Of a stretch of DNA of 64,000 nt, positions 16,287-25,660 are shown piece after piece. The translations under genes were made by a program, and so were the position numbers. The notes under the pieces are model-generated. The model was not told the DNA's origin. It was given only the letters and a program-made list of their open reading frames with translations, and did no database searches. The stretch comes from Chryseobacterium sp. MA9 (lineage in GTDB: Bacteria > Bacteroidota > Bacteroidia > Flavobacteriales > Weeksellaceae). Each line of letters opens with the position of its first letter. Within the stretch, counting starts at the first letter, position 1. The stretch lies in NCBI RefSeq assembly GCF_024399315.1, contig NZ_CP075170.1, positions 4,849,501-4,913,500 of the forward strand. The letters are read 5' to 3'.

Positions 16287-17279
16287 ATGAAACATTTCAG
16301 AAATATAACAGCTGCTTTTGCATTGATAATGTCCGGTTTTATGTTTTCACAGGTAAAGCCTCTGGATGCAATGCTTTCTGACTATAAATATCCTTATGAA
16401 GTTCACTTTCTCAATTTTAAGTCTCAGGGCGAAGAGTTGAAAATGGCCTATATGGATGTTCACCCACAAAAGCCCAATGGGAAAACAATAATGCTTCTCC
16501 ATGGAAAGAATTTCAACGGAGCGTACTGGGAGAAAACAGCAAAGGATTTGTCTGCTAAAGGATTCAGAGTAGTAATTCCTGATCAGATCGGATTTGGAAA
16601 ATCGTCCAAACCCCATGCTTACCAGTTTTCTTTTTCACAGCTGGCGGAAAATACAAAAGCAGTTCTGGATGAATTAAAGATTGATAAAGCAATAATACTG
16701 GGGCATTCAATGGGAGGAATGGTAGCTTCCAGATTTACATTGCTGTATCCGGAGAAAGTACAGAAACTGATTCTTGAAAATCCAATCGGGCTTGAGGATT
16801 ATAAAACGTTTGCAGCTTACCAGACAATTGATCAGGCATATCAATCTGAACTTAAAAATACATCGGAAACCTATAAAAACTACCAACTGAAATTCTATTA
16901 TGATAACAAGTGGAAAGAAGAGTATCAGCCATGGCTTGATCTGATTGCAGGATGGACGCTTCATAAAGATTACCCTCAGGTAGCCTGGGATGCAGCTCTT
17001 ACCTCGGATATGATCTACAATCAGCCGGTATGCTATGAATTTAAAAATATTAAAGTTCCTACACTGCTTATTATTGGAACAAGAGACAGAACCGCAATAG
17101 GGAAAGACAGAGCTCCCAAGGAACTTCAGCCGAAAATGGGACAATATCAGGAGCTAGGAAAGAAAACTCAACACGAAATTGCCGGTTCAAAGCTTGTAGA
17201 ACTTGACAATGTAGGACATCTTCCTCATATAGAAGTATATCCTGAATTTTTTGAAGCCCTGTACAATTTTATACAATAA
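16287..17279 (+). CDS. Exported alpha/beta hydrolase
   Basis: 330 residues with a signal peptide (cut after MFSQ, about residue 22). The alpha/beta hydrolase fold shows the oxyanion strand MLLHGKNFNG, the nucleophile elbow GHSMGG (S141), the acid region IIGTRDRTAIGK and the catalytic histidine in VGHLPHIE. The family includes esterases, haloalkane dehalogenases and epoxide hydrolases; the periplasmic location favours a general ester or lactone hydrolase. Substrate unknown. It is convergent with the MFS gene, separated by a long inverted repeat. Confidence 0.85.
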   Translation: MKHFRNITAAFALIMSGFMFSQVKPLDAMLSDYKYPYEVHFLNFKSQGEELKMAYMDVHPQKPNGKTIMLLHGKNFNGAYWEKTAKDLSAKGFRVVIPDQIGFGKSSKPHAYQFSFSQLAENTKAVLDELKIDKAIILGHSMGGMVASRFTLLYPEKVQKLILENPIGLEDYKTFAAYQTIDQAYQSELKNTSETYKNYQLKFYYDNKWKEEYQPWLDLIAGWTLHKDYPQVAWDAALTSDMIYNQPVCYEFKNIKVPTLLIIGTRDRTAIGKDRAPKELQPKMGQYQELGKKTQHEIAGSKLVELDNVGHLPHIEVYPEFFEALYNFIQ

Positions 17280-17296
17280 ATTTAAAACTATAAAAT

Positions 17297-17428
17297 ATCT
17301 GAAACATTAAGTTTTCTTAAATGATTACAATAGAGTTTAGGCAGATTCAATATTAAGCTTATTCAACTGTTCGTTTATTTTTGAGGAAACGACGATTCTT
17401 GTTATCTTTTAAACTTAATGTTTCAGAT
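17297..17428. repeat. 18-bp perfect inverted repeat bracketing a 96-bp core
   Basis: ATCTGAAACATTAAGTTT at 17297-17314 and its exact reverse complement at 17411-17428, with no homology beyond the arms. It lies between convergent genes and its right end touches the MFS stop codon. The core has no ORF. It may act as a two-way terminator or be a small non-autonomous element; no target duplication is evident. Confidence 0.65.
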
Positions 17429-18592
17429 TTATTGCTTCTTACAATCAATGAATAGTAAAGCACACACTCCAATTCCCGAAAATATGACACAGGAGATCCC
17501 TAAATTCTGTATAAAACCAATGCTTGTCAGCCCTACACCTATCAGGATATAATAAATCAGTCCCAGCAATGCTCCGGCACTTCCGGTCTCATTTTTATAA
17601 TGGATAAGTGCAGTGCTTAAAATATTTGGAACTGCCATACTGAACGCCATCACAATGAAAAAATAAGGGATTAAAAAATATATTCCTGTACCTGTCAGAA
17701 TCCATACGAAAATAGAAGCAGCAAATGCTGAGATAACACTGACTTTAACTAAATGTTTAGGTGGTATGTTCTTCAATAAGAGGAATCTGTTGAGTTTTGC
17801 TCCTGCAAATGTCCCGCCTGCCAATATAACACTGCTGTATCCGAAAACATATGAAGAGTAATGATGTTCTTTAAAGATAAATGGGGCCAGCGAATAGTAA
17901 GAAAACAACAAGACATTAAAACTCATTATGAATAAGCAGCATTTTATGATGGCCTTGTCACAAAGCATTCTCTTTAATAAACCTGCTAAAATACCCATGT
18001 TGATTTCTTTTACTGAATGTTGGGTTTCTGAAATTTTCTTACGGGAAAGAATAAAAAACAACCCTGCAAGCAGACATAATGTTATGAAAACTCCCTGATG
18101 TCCAACAGAAAAAGCCAATACTGATCCGGTAATCATTCCTATTACAGGACTTACAGATAAACCAATTCCGATCCAGGAAAATACTTTACTGATACTGTTT
18201 TGATCATAAGTGTCTCTTAGAATCGTTTGTGTTACAATAGAGCCTACGGAGATTCCAAATGCAGAAATAATCCTGGCACTAAGGAGAATCATAAAATTGG
18301 GCGCGAAAATAGCCGTCAGCGTTCCGATTCCATAGGTAATAAGTCCATATTCAAGGGATTTTTTTCTTCCGATTCTGTCACATTGTATTCCCCAAAATGC
18401 CACTCCCAGAGCAAATGCAATAAAATATAAACTGATCGTTAGGGTAACAGATTCTTCTTTCACCTGAAACTGTTCCTGAACCATTGGCAAAACCGGGCTG
18501 TAAATGGTTTCTACAAACTGAGGAAGCATTACAAGTATGGTGAGCAGCCAGATAGGATTTGTCTTTTTCATTTTTTTCTGCAAAGTTTCCAA
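17429..18592 (-). CDS. MFS drug/metabolite exporter (Bcr/CflA-like)
   Basis: 387 residues, twelve membrane helices. The loop after helix 2 has FWGIQCDRIGRKKSLEYG, the MFS motif A (GxxxDRxGRR), and helix 5 carries GPVIG-like VSPVIGMITG (motif C of exporters). Closest in style to Bcr/CflA drug-proton antiporters of the DHA1 group. It is divergent from the AraC gene at 18647 with only 54 bases between the starts, so the regulator likely controls it. A second possible start (MKKTNP) lies seven codons in. Confidence 0.85.
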   Translation of the reverse strand: METLQKKMKKTNPIWLLTILVMLPQFVETIYSPVLPMVQEQFQVKEESVTLTISLYFIAFALGVAFWGIQCDRIGRKKSLEYGLITYGIGTLTAIFAPNFMILLSARIISAFGISVGSIVTQTILRDTYDQNSISKVFSWIGIGLSVSPVIGMITGSVLAFSVGHQGVFITLCLLAGLFFILSRKKISETQHSVKEINMGILAGLLKRMLCDKAIIKCCLFIMSFNVLLFSYYSLAPFIFKEHHYSSYVFGYSSVILAGGTFAGAKLNRFLLLKNIPPKHLVKVSVISAFAASIFVWILTGTGIYFLIPYFFIVMAFSMAVPNILSTALIHYKNETGSAGALLGLIYYILIGVGLTSIGFIQNLGISCVIFSGIGVCALLFIDCKKQ

Positions 18593-18646
18593 AATTTCAA
18601 TGTATATTTATAATGATATAAAAACAAAAAATATCAAAAATAGGAC

Positions 18647-19429
18647 ATGGCTGTATTGAAACAAAACGAAGAGTTTGATGCGGATTCTATTCAACAAAAA
18701 GTAATTGGAATAGCTTCTGATATGGTGATGCATGATTCCGGCTTTCATCTTCATACAACGAAAGCTCAGCTGCTATATGCACCCTCTGGCTGTATGACAG
18801 TCACTACTTCTGACAGGCAGTTCGTTCTTCCTCCATTCAGAATGCTTTGGATTCCAGCAAACGCTGTCCATCGGGTGAATTTCCGGAATATCGTAGCTTA
18901 TAGATCTGTCTATTTTGATGAAAATTATTCCGAAAAATATATGAAATCCAGTCTCAAAGTTCTTCATGTAAATTCTTTATTAAAAGAAATTATAGAAAGG
19001 ATTTGTTTTTGGGAATGGTTGGAACCTGGTAATGATCAGACTAATCTTTTAAAAGTATTTTGGGATGAAATGAGTAAGGCTCCGGAAGAAAAGTTAGAAC
19101 TTAAAATACCACAGGACAGGCGTTTTAAAAAGCTTTCAGAAGAATGGACTCTGCGTGATGCCATGCCGCCGATGTTGAAAGACCTTGCAGAAAAAGTTGG
19201 GGCAGTGGAGAAAACAATCAGCCGTATTTTCAAAAAAGAAACAGGATTATCTTACCAGGAATGGAGGCAGCAGTGGCGGTTGCAGCGATCGATTGAGCTT
19301 TTGGTGGAAGGTAATTCAATTGGAGAAGTTTCTCATATTTTGGACTTTTCATCTGATAGTGCTTTTATAAATTTTTTCAAGAAACAGACGGGTTCCACTC
19401 CTTTGCAATATCTCATGAAAAATGAGTAG
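18647..19429 (+). CDS. AraC-family regulator, divergent from the MFS gene
   Basis: 260 residues. The N-terminal cupin (SGFHLHTTKAQLLYAPSG, LPPFRMLWIPANAVHRV) is of the type that binds small effectors. The AraC DNA-binding domain spans about 160-258 (LKDLAEKVGAVEKTISRIFKKETGLSYQEW and IGEVSHILDFSSDSAFINFFKKQTGSTPLQY). The shared 54-base control region with the MFS exporter is the classic arrangement of a local regulator and its transport target. The inducer is unknown. Confidence 0.88.
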   Translation: MAVLKQNEEFDADSIQQKVIGIASDMVMHDSGFHLHTTKAQLLYAPSGCMTVTTSDRQFVLPPFRMLWIPANAVHRVNFRNIVAYRSVYFDENYSEKYMKSSLKVLHVNSLLKEIIERICFWEWLEPGNDQTNLLKVFWDEMSKAPEEKLELKIPQDRRFKKLSEEWTLRDAMPPMLKDLAEKVGAVEKTISRIFKKETGLSYQEWRQQWRLQRSIELLVEGNSIGEVSHILDFSSDSAFINFFKKQTGSTPLQYLMKNE

Positions 19430-19497
19430 CCATCAAGGAAAAAAATTGGGAAAATGATGTTTGTAACCAAAGAAAAAATTAAATATTCTTTTAAGTT

Positions 19498-19536
19498 GTG
19501 TATCATGTCAAGGTTTTACACCTTGACATGATACAC
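19498..19536. repeat. Perfect 17-bp hairpin, AAGGTT family
   Basis: Stem GTGTATCATGTCAAGGT / ACCTTGACATGATACAC with a 5-base loop; no T tract follows, so it is not a standard terminator. A related palindrome (ATGTCAAGGTT...AACCTTGG) lies at 46357-46389, so this looks like a dispersed element. Confidence 0.6.
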
Positions 19537-19635
19537 ATAGTAGTAAAAATTTCTTGTCTTATGCAAAGTCTATTGAAAAGTAATTTGCTTAACATTGGAT
19601 GTATCAATAGAATAGCTAAATAAAAAATAAAAGAT

Positions 19636-20079
19636 ATGAACAATTATACTACTACAATTGAACTCAAAGCTTCGGCAGAGAATATCTATGAGGCTCTTTC
19701 TCATCAGATTCCTCTTTGGTGGTCTGAACTGTTTACTGGAGTATCAGCACAGGAAGGGGATGTATTTACGGTAAGATTTGGAGACCATATTCATAAGACA
19801 ATAAGTATAAAAGAAGCAATATCCAACTCAAGATTGATTTGGTCTGTTGATGATTCACTGATTGCTATTCCTGAATTAAAAAATCAGACAGAGTGGATTG
19901 GGACACGTATCGTATGGGAAATGAAACAAAAGGAGAACAGCAGTTTGTTGCAGCTTACCCATGTAGGTTTAAATCCGACTGTGGAGTGTTATACTATTTG
20001 TTCCGGTGGCTGGAATCAATTTATCGGGAGTCTGAAACTCTTTCTGGAAACCGGAACCGGAAATCCTTACAAAAAATGA
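19636..20079 (+). CDS. SRPBCC (AHSA1-like) domain protein
   Basis: 147 residues forming one START/Bet v1-like fold: TTTIELKASAENIYEALS at the N-terminus, WSELFTGVSAQEGDVFTVRFG, a tryptophan-rich middle and GWNQFIGSLKLFLETG at the C-terminus. This matches AHSA1/SRPBCC single-domain proteins, which bind hydrophobic ligands; many act with regulators or as stress proteins. No catalytic residues to name. It is the only gene between the AraC gene and rplS and shares a two-way terminator with rplS. Confidence 0.75.
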   Translation: MNNYTTTIELKASAENIYEALSHQIPLWWSELFTGVSAQEGDVFTVRFGDHIHKTISIKEAISNSRLIWSVDDSLIAIPELKNQTEWIGTRIVWEMKQKENSSLLQLTHVGLNPTVECYTICSGGWNQFIGSLKLFLETGTGNPYKK

Positions 20080-20094
20080 AAAATATTGAAATAA

Positions 20095-20130
20095 AAAAAG
20101 AGACTGTTTACGTATAAACAGCCTCTTTTT
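20095..20130. terminator. Bidirectional terminator between SRPBCC gene and rplS
   Basis: Stem AAAAAGAG-A-CTGTTTA / TAAACAG-C-CTCTTTTT with a CGTA loop; A and T tracts suit both convergent genes. Confidence 0.85.
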
Positions 20131-20149
20131 GTATGTATTGTTGTCTGAA

Positions 20150-20506
20150 TTATTTCTTCTTGTAAGCAGCGTCTTTGATTCTTGCTTTTTTACCTCTAAG
20201 GTCTCTGAAGTAGTAAATTCTAGCTCTTCTAACTCTACCTTTTCTGTCAAGCTCGATTTTTTGAAGTGCAGGTAGGTTAATAGGGAATACTCTTTCTACA
20301 CCTACATCACCACTCATTTTTCTGATAGTGAAAGTTTTTGTAGAACCAGTACCTCTTAATTGGATAACTGTTCCTTTGAAGAACTGAGTTCTTGTCTTTT
20401 GTCCTTCTTTAATTTCGTAATACACAGTAATTGTATCACCTGCTTTGAATTCAGGGAATTCTTTTTTAGCAATGTACTTGTCTTGTACGTACTTTAATAA
20501 ATCCAT
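20150..20506 (-). CDS. rplS: 50S ribosomal protein L19
   Basis: 118 residues with the L19 signature: FKAGDTITVYYEIKEGQKTRTQFFKG, FTIRKMSGDVGVERVFPINLP and GRVRRARIYYFRDLRGKKARI. L19 sits at the 30S-50S interface of the ribosome. It is alone here, not in the rpsP-rimM-trmD-rplS operon of Proteobacteria, and has its own promoter at 20576-20608. Length is normal. Confidence 0.97.
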   Translation of the reverse strand: MDLLKYVQDKYIAKKEFPEFKAGDTITVYYEIKEGQKTRTQFFKGTVIQLRGTGSTKTFTIRKMSGDVGVERVFPINLPALQKIELDRKGRVRRARIYYFRDLRGKKARIKDAAYKKK

Positions 20507-20575
20507 TATTAATAAAATAAAATGTTAAAGCTAAGCAACTTACACGTTCTTCGTCAGAGGTTGAATAACAGGTTG

Positions 20576-20608
20576 CAAATGTACAAAATACTTTTTGAAT
20601 ATGCCAAA
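20576..20608 (-). promoter_or_regulatory. Promoter of rplS
   Basis: Minus strand TTTG, 21 bases, TACATTTG: both Bacteroidota elements are exact. Leader of about 65 bases to the ATG at 20506. Confidence 0.7.
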
Positions 20609-20800
20609 TAATTAATGTACTAAAAACTATAATTTTTTCATTCCGGTTTTGCTAAAAAATTAACGGTTTCTTTAAAGTACCATCAGACAGAGTTTATATG
20701 GGAATTCTACTTTTGCCCGAAGTAAAAAATCCGAACAACGATTTTTTAAATTCCTGATTCACAATTTAAAACTATATGTTATTTTAAAACTAAAGCTATT

Positions 20801-23539
20801 ATGAAACATTATTTCTTCTTTTTTTGTTTCGCGGTCCAGATGGCTTTCGGGCAGGTTTTGTTTCCCTATTTACAAAATCCAACCCCGAATTCTATGATCG
20901 TCAATTGGAAAACAGCTTCCAATAATGAAACAACCGTGATCTACGGAGATTCTCCAACGAATTTGAACGTGACGGTAACAGGAACTACCAATATCTTTTC
21001 AGATACGGGGTACAACAACAACTATTATTATCACACAGCAAAGATCGCCAATCTTCAGCCGAATACGAAATACTATTACAAGATAAAAACCGGAACCAGT
21101 GAGTCTGCCGTTTACAATTTCAGAACACTTCCTTTACCGGGACAGGCTGTAACTGCCAATGGAAAGATCCGTTTCCTTATTATGGGTGACAACCAGATCA
21201 AAGCAGAGCCTAGATATGATACTCTTACGCTGAATGCTTATAAAAAATTAAAGGAAAAATTCGGAGCCACTTCAGATCCGTCAGATAATATTGCTCTTAC
21301 TTTTATGGTGGGAGATCAGGTGGATGTAGGAACATTGGATCATTACGAGAATGTTCACTTTAAAAAGAACATCAAGTTATCTCCTTATCTGCCTATACAG
21401 ACCACAGTAGGAAATCATGAGACTTACGGAACGCTGGGAATGAATTCCTATTATGCCCATTTCTATATAGATGAAATTAAATATAAAAATATAAGCTCTG
21501 GTAATGAGAATTATTATGCTCAGCAGGCGGGTAATGTATTATTTGTGAGTTTAAGTTCTGAGCATACGGGATCAGCACAGCAGACCTGGCTTCAGCAGAT
21601 CTTAACAGCAGCCAACAATGATCCTACGGTAGACTGGATCATTTCTTTGAGCCACAGACCTTATCAGGCAGAGCAATATGTAGGAGATATCTCTACATGG
21701 GTAAGAGAAAATGCAGTACCACTTCTGGTAACCTCTGATAAATATTTAATGCACGTTGGAGCTCACCACCACTTATATCACAGAGGACAGCTGAAAAATA
21801 CACCAAACTATCAGATTATTTCTGGAGGGACAGCATGGGATCAGTATTGGGGAATGTCCAATGAAAAAGATTTTGATGATGTTCAGAAAACTTTGACAGA
21901 CTGGACGTATCAGATTGTGGAAGTAGATATTCCAACCGGAAAAGTGGATATCGAATGTTATTCGATCGGTGGAGTCTATAACAAAAAAAATAATGTACTG
22001 GTAGATTCTTTCCATAGGTATAAAAATCAGCCTAAGCCGGCTAAACCATCCATTACAAATAATTTCTCAGGAGCTATCACTTTACCTTTGACATTGAATG
22101 GAAGTGCATTTGCTTCTTCAAATAATGAACTGTTGAACACTACACAGTTCCTGATCAGTAAGACATCTAATTTTTCTGTGATTGAAAAAGAATTCTACCG
22201 TGATTTTGAAAACTGGTTTGGGAAAGACGGAAACGGAACTCCGGATAAAACCAAAAACCTGAATGATGGAGTAGACATTACAAAAGCCACCTTAGCTGCG
22301 AACTCTATTCCAAATGGAATTTATTACGTGAAAACCCGTTACAGAGACAGAAATCTGGAGTGGAGTGACTGGAGTGATGTGAAACAGTTTGAAATCACTG
22401 GAAGTGTAGTTTCAAATCCTACTTTTACTTTAAATAAAACAGAATATGCCCAAAATGAAGCCATTACCGCTACTTTCACCGGAGGTCCAGGAAACCAGCA
22501 GGATTGGGTAGGAATCTATAAAAAAGGACAAACGCCGGCCAGTACTACTTCACAAGTGTATAGTTATACTAATGGGCAGGTAGCAGGAACAGTTACTTTT
22601 AATAACGGTATGGCTAATAAAGGCCAGTATTTTGCAGGATTTTTTGCTAATGGCGGCTATACAGAAATCACTCCTAGAAAAAATTTCTATGTAGGACCGA
22701 AAGTTCAGCTGCAGACTACTTCTGATACCTATCCGGTAGGAGGAACAGTTGTCCTTAATTTTACTGACGGGCCCAACTTACAGAAAGACTGGATCGGAAT
22801 TTATAAAATGGGGCAGACTCCGGGAACTACAGCTTCTATCAAATGGAGTTATGTAACAGCTGCATCAGGAACATTGAATTTTACAGGGCTTCCGAAAGGA
22901 TATTATTACGCTCAATATTTACTGGAAGACGGATATAACGGAATCGGGGAGAAGGTATTCTTTAAAGTAGGAGATATCGTTACAGATCTTTGGATCAACA
23001 AACCGGTATATACTTTAGGAGAAAATATTACGGCTTCATGGACGGATTCTCCGGGAATTATAAAAGATTGGTTAGGAATTTATCCTCAAAGTGTTCAGAC
23101 ACCGGATGATAATTTTGTTTCTTATACCTATTTTGACGGAGTGACTCAGGGAACAAAAACCATCCAGGGAACAGCAGTACCTGCCACACCAGGAAACTAT
23201 TATATGGTAATGTTTACCAATGATTCCTATACAGAAGTTTCAAACAGGGTACAGTTCCAGGTAACTTCACCAACATTAGGAACTGAAGAAACCAGAAGTA
23301 CAGAGAAAAATGTAGTGTTGTATCCGAACCCAACCAAACCGGGACAGCCTACTTTTATCAAAAGTGATTACCCGATTGAGAAAATAGAGTTGGTCTCAGC
23401 TTCGGGAGAACTGCTTTATGTATCGAAAAATATCAATAATCAACGTTTCTCTTTGGTGAATGAGAATCTTCCTGCAGGCGTTTATTTTGTAAAAGTACAC
23501 GGAAGAAAACTATTTACTCTAAAGCTGATTATTCAGTAA
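20801..23539 (+). CDS. Secreted metallophosphoesterase (purple acid phosphatase-like) with T9SS signal
   Basis: 912 residues. Signal peptide to about residue 18 (MAFGQ), a fibronectin-like purple acid phosphatase N-domain (20-110), then a calcineurin-type phosphoesterase (about 115-370) with IMGDNQ, MVGDQVD, VGNHETYG, LSHRPY and HVGAHHHLYHRG as metal ligands. Next comes a fibronectin-like domain and three tandem beta-sandwich repeats of about 95 residues, each holding a version of DWVGIYKKGQ (about 545-640, 640-725, 730-820). The C-terminus is a type A T9SS sorting domain (VVLYPNPTKPGQPTFI...GVYFVKV). Likely an extracellular phosphatase that frees phosphate; the repeats may bind a surface or glycan. 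Confidence 0.88.
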   Translation: MKHYFFFFCFAVQMAFGQVLFPYLQNPTPNSMIVNWKTASNNETTVIYGDSPTNLNVTVTGTTNIFSDTGYNNNYYYHTAKIANLQPNTKYYYKIKTGTSESAVYNFRTLPLPGQAVTANGKIRFLIMGDNQIKAEPRYDTLTLNAYKKLKEKFGATSDPSDNIALTFMVGDQVDVGTLDHYENVHFKKNIKLSPYLPIQTTVGNHETYGTLGMNSYYAHFYIDEIKYKNISSGNENYYAQQAGNVLFVSLSSEHTGSAQQTWLQQILTAANNDPTVDWIISLSHRPYQAEQYVGDISTWVRENAVPLLVTSDKYLMHVGAHHHLYHRGQLKNTPNYQIISGGTAWDQYWGMSNEKDFDDVQKTLTDWTYQIVEVDIPTGKVDIECYSIGGVYNKKNNVLVDSFHRYKNQPKPAKPSITNNFSGAITLPLTLNGSAFASSNNELLNTTQFLISKTSNFSVIEKEFYRDFENWFGKDGNGTPDKTKNLNDGVDITKATLAANSIPNGIYYVKTRYRDRNLEWSDWSDVKQFEITGSVVSNPTFTLNKTEYAQNEAITATFTGGPGNQQDWVGIYKKGQTPASTTSQVYSYTNGQVAGTVTFNNGMANKGQYFAGFFANGGYTEITPRKNFYVGPKVQLQTTSDTYPVGGTVVLNFTDGPNLQKDWIGIYKMGQTPGTTASIKWSYVTAASGTLNFTGLPKGYYYAQYLLEDGYNGIGEKVFFKVGDIVTDLWINKPVYTLGENITASWTDSPGIIKDWLGIYPQSVQTPDDNFVSYTYFDGVTQGTKTIQGTAVPATPGNYYMVMFTNDSYTEVSNRVQFQVTSPTLGTEETRSTEKNVVLYPNPTKPGQPTFIKSDYPIEKIELVSASGELLYVSKNINNQRFSLVNENLPAGVYFVKVHGRKLFTLKLIIQ

Positions 23540-23565
23540 GGTAAACAAAACACCATTATAATTTT

Positions 23566-23597
23566 AGAGACTGCTAGAAATAGTAGTCTCTTTTTTT
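23566..23597 (+). terminator. Intrinsic terminator of the phosphoesterase gene
   Basis: Stem AGAGACTGCTA / TAGTAGTCTCT, GAAA loop, followed by T7; 26 bases past the stop. Confidence 0.85.
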
Positions 23598-23732
23598 ATT
23601 ATTTAAACATACTACCTGCTTAATCTGAATAATTCGGCAGGAATGTTTACCACAAATATCTGTGTTATATGTGGTTAAATGAAAAAGCGATTCCAAAAAA
23701 ATGAAACCGCCTTTGATATATAGTTGTGGTAA

Positions 23733-25271
23733 TTAGTCAAATAGATGGTGCAGATCATCCTCGCTGATCAGCGTCTGGTTTTCAGCAGAAGCATTTTCCT
23801 CCTGAGCATCGGCCAGCGTTTTAGTTTCCTGAATGAGCTTTCCATCCATATTATAAAGTTTTAACAAGATCCATTTCCCGCTGCGTTCAAGTTCTTTAGC
23901 TCCATCCCATGTTTTTATTCTGATTTTTCCGTTTTGAATAACACCTGCTTTTACAGAAGACTTATTGGCAGGCTTTCCTTTTATATACTGTGTGATTTGT
24001 GCTGTGAAGGAATAATCTTCCCCGTCTTCACTGATAGGTTGTGTGAATGTATATAAAATAGTGCCTTTGGGGTCATAAACAGTTGCATCATAGAATGTTT
24101 GTTTAGCGTTCAGCTTTTTTTCAAAACTCAGTTTCGTATTAGCACCTTCAAAAAAGTTTTTGATATTTACAATAATACCTTCCTTATAGACTGTTTCATT
24201 AAAGCCTTCATAAGTAGTACCATTATAAGGCATATCATCTTTGTAGGTCAATGTAGATTTCAGCTTTCCATCTGGAGAATAATATTTAATTTCCTGTATG
24301 ATCTCATCTTTTAAAAACTTCTCAGATGATAATTTTCCGTTTTCATCAAAGTATTTACTTGTTACAATTGATCCTTTTTCATAGGTATCGATGGATGAAA
24401 TCTGTGTATATTCATAAGCCAGCTGATAATCCTCTCCATCCATTGGATTATAAATATCATTTTCCTTATCATACTGATATATCAGATGTCCTATTTTTTT
24501 ACCCGACTCATCATAAGTGGTTTTATAGCCATCTTTTTTATTCATTTTCTGCTCCTGTAAGATCTTTCCGCTTTTGCTGTAAGTTACACTTTCCTTTACA
24601 CTGCCGTCTTTTCTGTATTTTTCTATCTTTGAGATCCTCATTGGGCTGGAATAATAATCTACCATCATGTTTTCTGCAGAACCGGAAGTGCCGCTTCCCA
24701 GATACTTACCCTTTTCACCATAATATTTTGTTTCAGTATTACCGTCCTTATCAATGATGGTTTCGTTTCTGATGCCTTTAATGTCATTATCATAAACGGT
24801 TGTTTTTACAGGCGTGGAGTTTTCATAATCGACCAGAATATTAAAATCAATTCCGTCCTCAGCATCTTTATAGCTGAACATCTTTCCTGAAAAATTTCCG
24901 TCAGCTTTATATACCATATCTTCTGTCAACCTGCCTTCCGTATCATAAGTCTGAGCTGGACCAACCTGTTGGCCGTTAGAATAGGTGGCAAAATTCAGAA
25001 CCTTTCCTTCAGGTGTATACCAGGTGACTTTTCCGTCAAAAACTTCGTTGTTTGGAGTAGTGTCAGAAGCCAGACCTTCCATCTGTAGTTTTCCGTCCTT
25101 ATAGAAGTCTTTGATAAGAGTTAGTTTTCCTTTAGGAGTCGTTTCACGGTAATATTCCATTTTATCCTGAGTGGTTTTTTCCCAGTTTTCATCGAAATAA
25201 GTTTTTTCTTGTGCATACACATTGATACTGAGTACCAGGGCAAGTAATGCTGAGGTAAATAATTTTTTCAT
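23733..25271 (-). CDS. Exported YwqK/MORN-like repeat protein
   Basis: 512 residues with a signal peptide (LVLSINVYAQ). The mature protein is a string of short beta-hairpin repeats of the form Y...DGKL......Y..G (for example YTPEGKVLNFATYSNGQQVG, YDTEGRLTEDMVY, YRKDGSVKESVTYSKSGKIL), the pattern of MORN and YwqK-type proteins. Such proteins are structural or binding proteins; the database label antitoxin for YwqK is not evidence of a toxin here and none is adjacent. The frame extends upstream to 25379, but the ATG at 25271 begins the clear signal peptide. No T9SS tail is present. Confidence 0.75.
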   Translation of the reverse strand: MKKLFTSALLALVLSINVYAQEKTYFDENWEKTTQDKMEYYRETTPKGKLTLIKDFYKDGKLQMEGLASDTTPNNEVFDGKVTWYTPEGKVLNFATYSNGQQVGPAQTYDTEGRLTEDMVYKADGNFSGKMFSYKDAEDGIDFNILVDYENSTPVKTTVYDNDIKGIRNETIIDKDGNTETKYYGEKGKYLGSGTSGSAENMMVDYYSSPMRISKIEKYRKDGSVKESVTYSKSGKILQEQKMNKKDGYKTTYDESGKKIGHLIYQYDKENDIYNPMDGEDYQLAYEYTQISSIDTYEKGSIVTSKYFDENGKLSSEKFLKDEIIQEIKYYSPDGKLKSTLTYKDDMPYNGTTYEGFNETVYKEGIIVNIKNFFEGANTKLSFEKKLNAKQTFYDATVYDPKGTILYTFTQPISEDGEDYSFTAQITQYIKGKPANKSSVKAGVIQNGKIRIKTWDGAKELERSGKWILLKLYNMDGKLIQETKTLADAQEENASAENQTLISEDDLHHLFD

Positions 25272-25660
25272 GCTTTTATTTAAGGTTTGATTTTGTATAT
25301 GATTAATATGATGATAGGTGTTGAAGCAGATCTTAGTAGCGATCAAAAGAACCGAAAAGGGCAGGTAATTGTCTGCCATGAAATAATTTCTACATTAAAA
25401 TTGTGTTTAAGTAAATACTATCCTGAAACAACAAAATAGGCTGTTCTTCTGGATTTGAAGGCCCAAATATAAATCAAATTGATGAAAAATACCATGAAAA
25501 ATGAACAGACTTGTTCGATTTTGTAAATAAGTGTTTGATTATTATGGTCTTAAATTATAAAATATATCACTCTAAAAAGGATGAAATTCCGTATCATTTC
25601 CGTTCATCGGATATACAAGAAAATTTATTAAATTTAGCCAACAGAAAAATCTAATATTTC
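25272..25660. other. 389-bp divergent intergenic region
   Basis: Lies between the divergently transcribed repeat protein gene and scoA. I see no ORF, RNA gene or clear repeat. TAAATTTAG about 25 bases before the scoA start is a possible weak -7 box. No terminator is expected, as both genes start here. Confidence 0.4.

Noticed and set aside
23733..25271. Toxin-antitoxin module (YwqK-like label)
   Set aside because: The protein is exported and repeat-rich, and no partner toxin lies next to it; the antitoxin label in databases for such repeats is not supported here.
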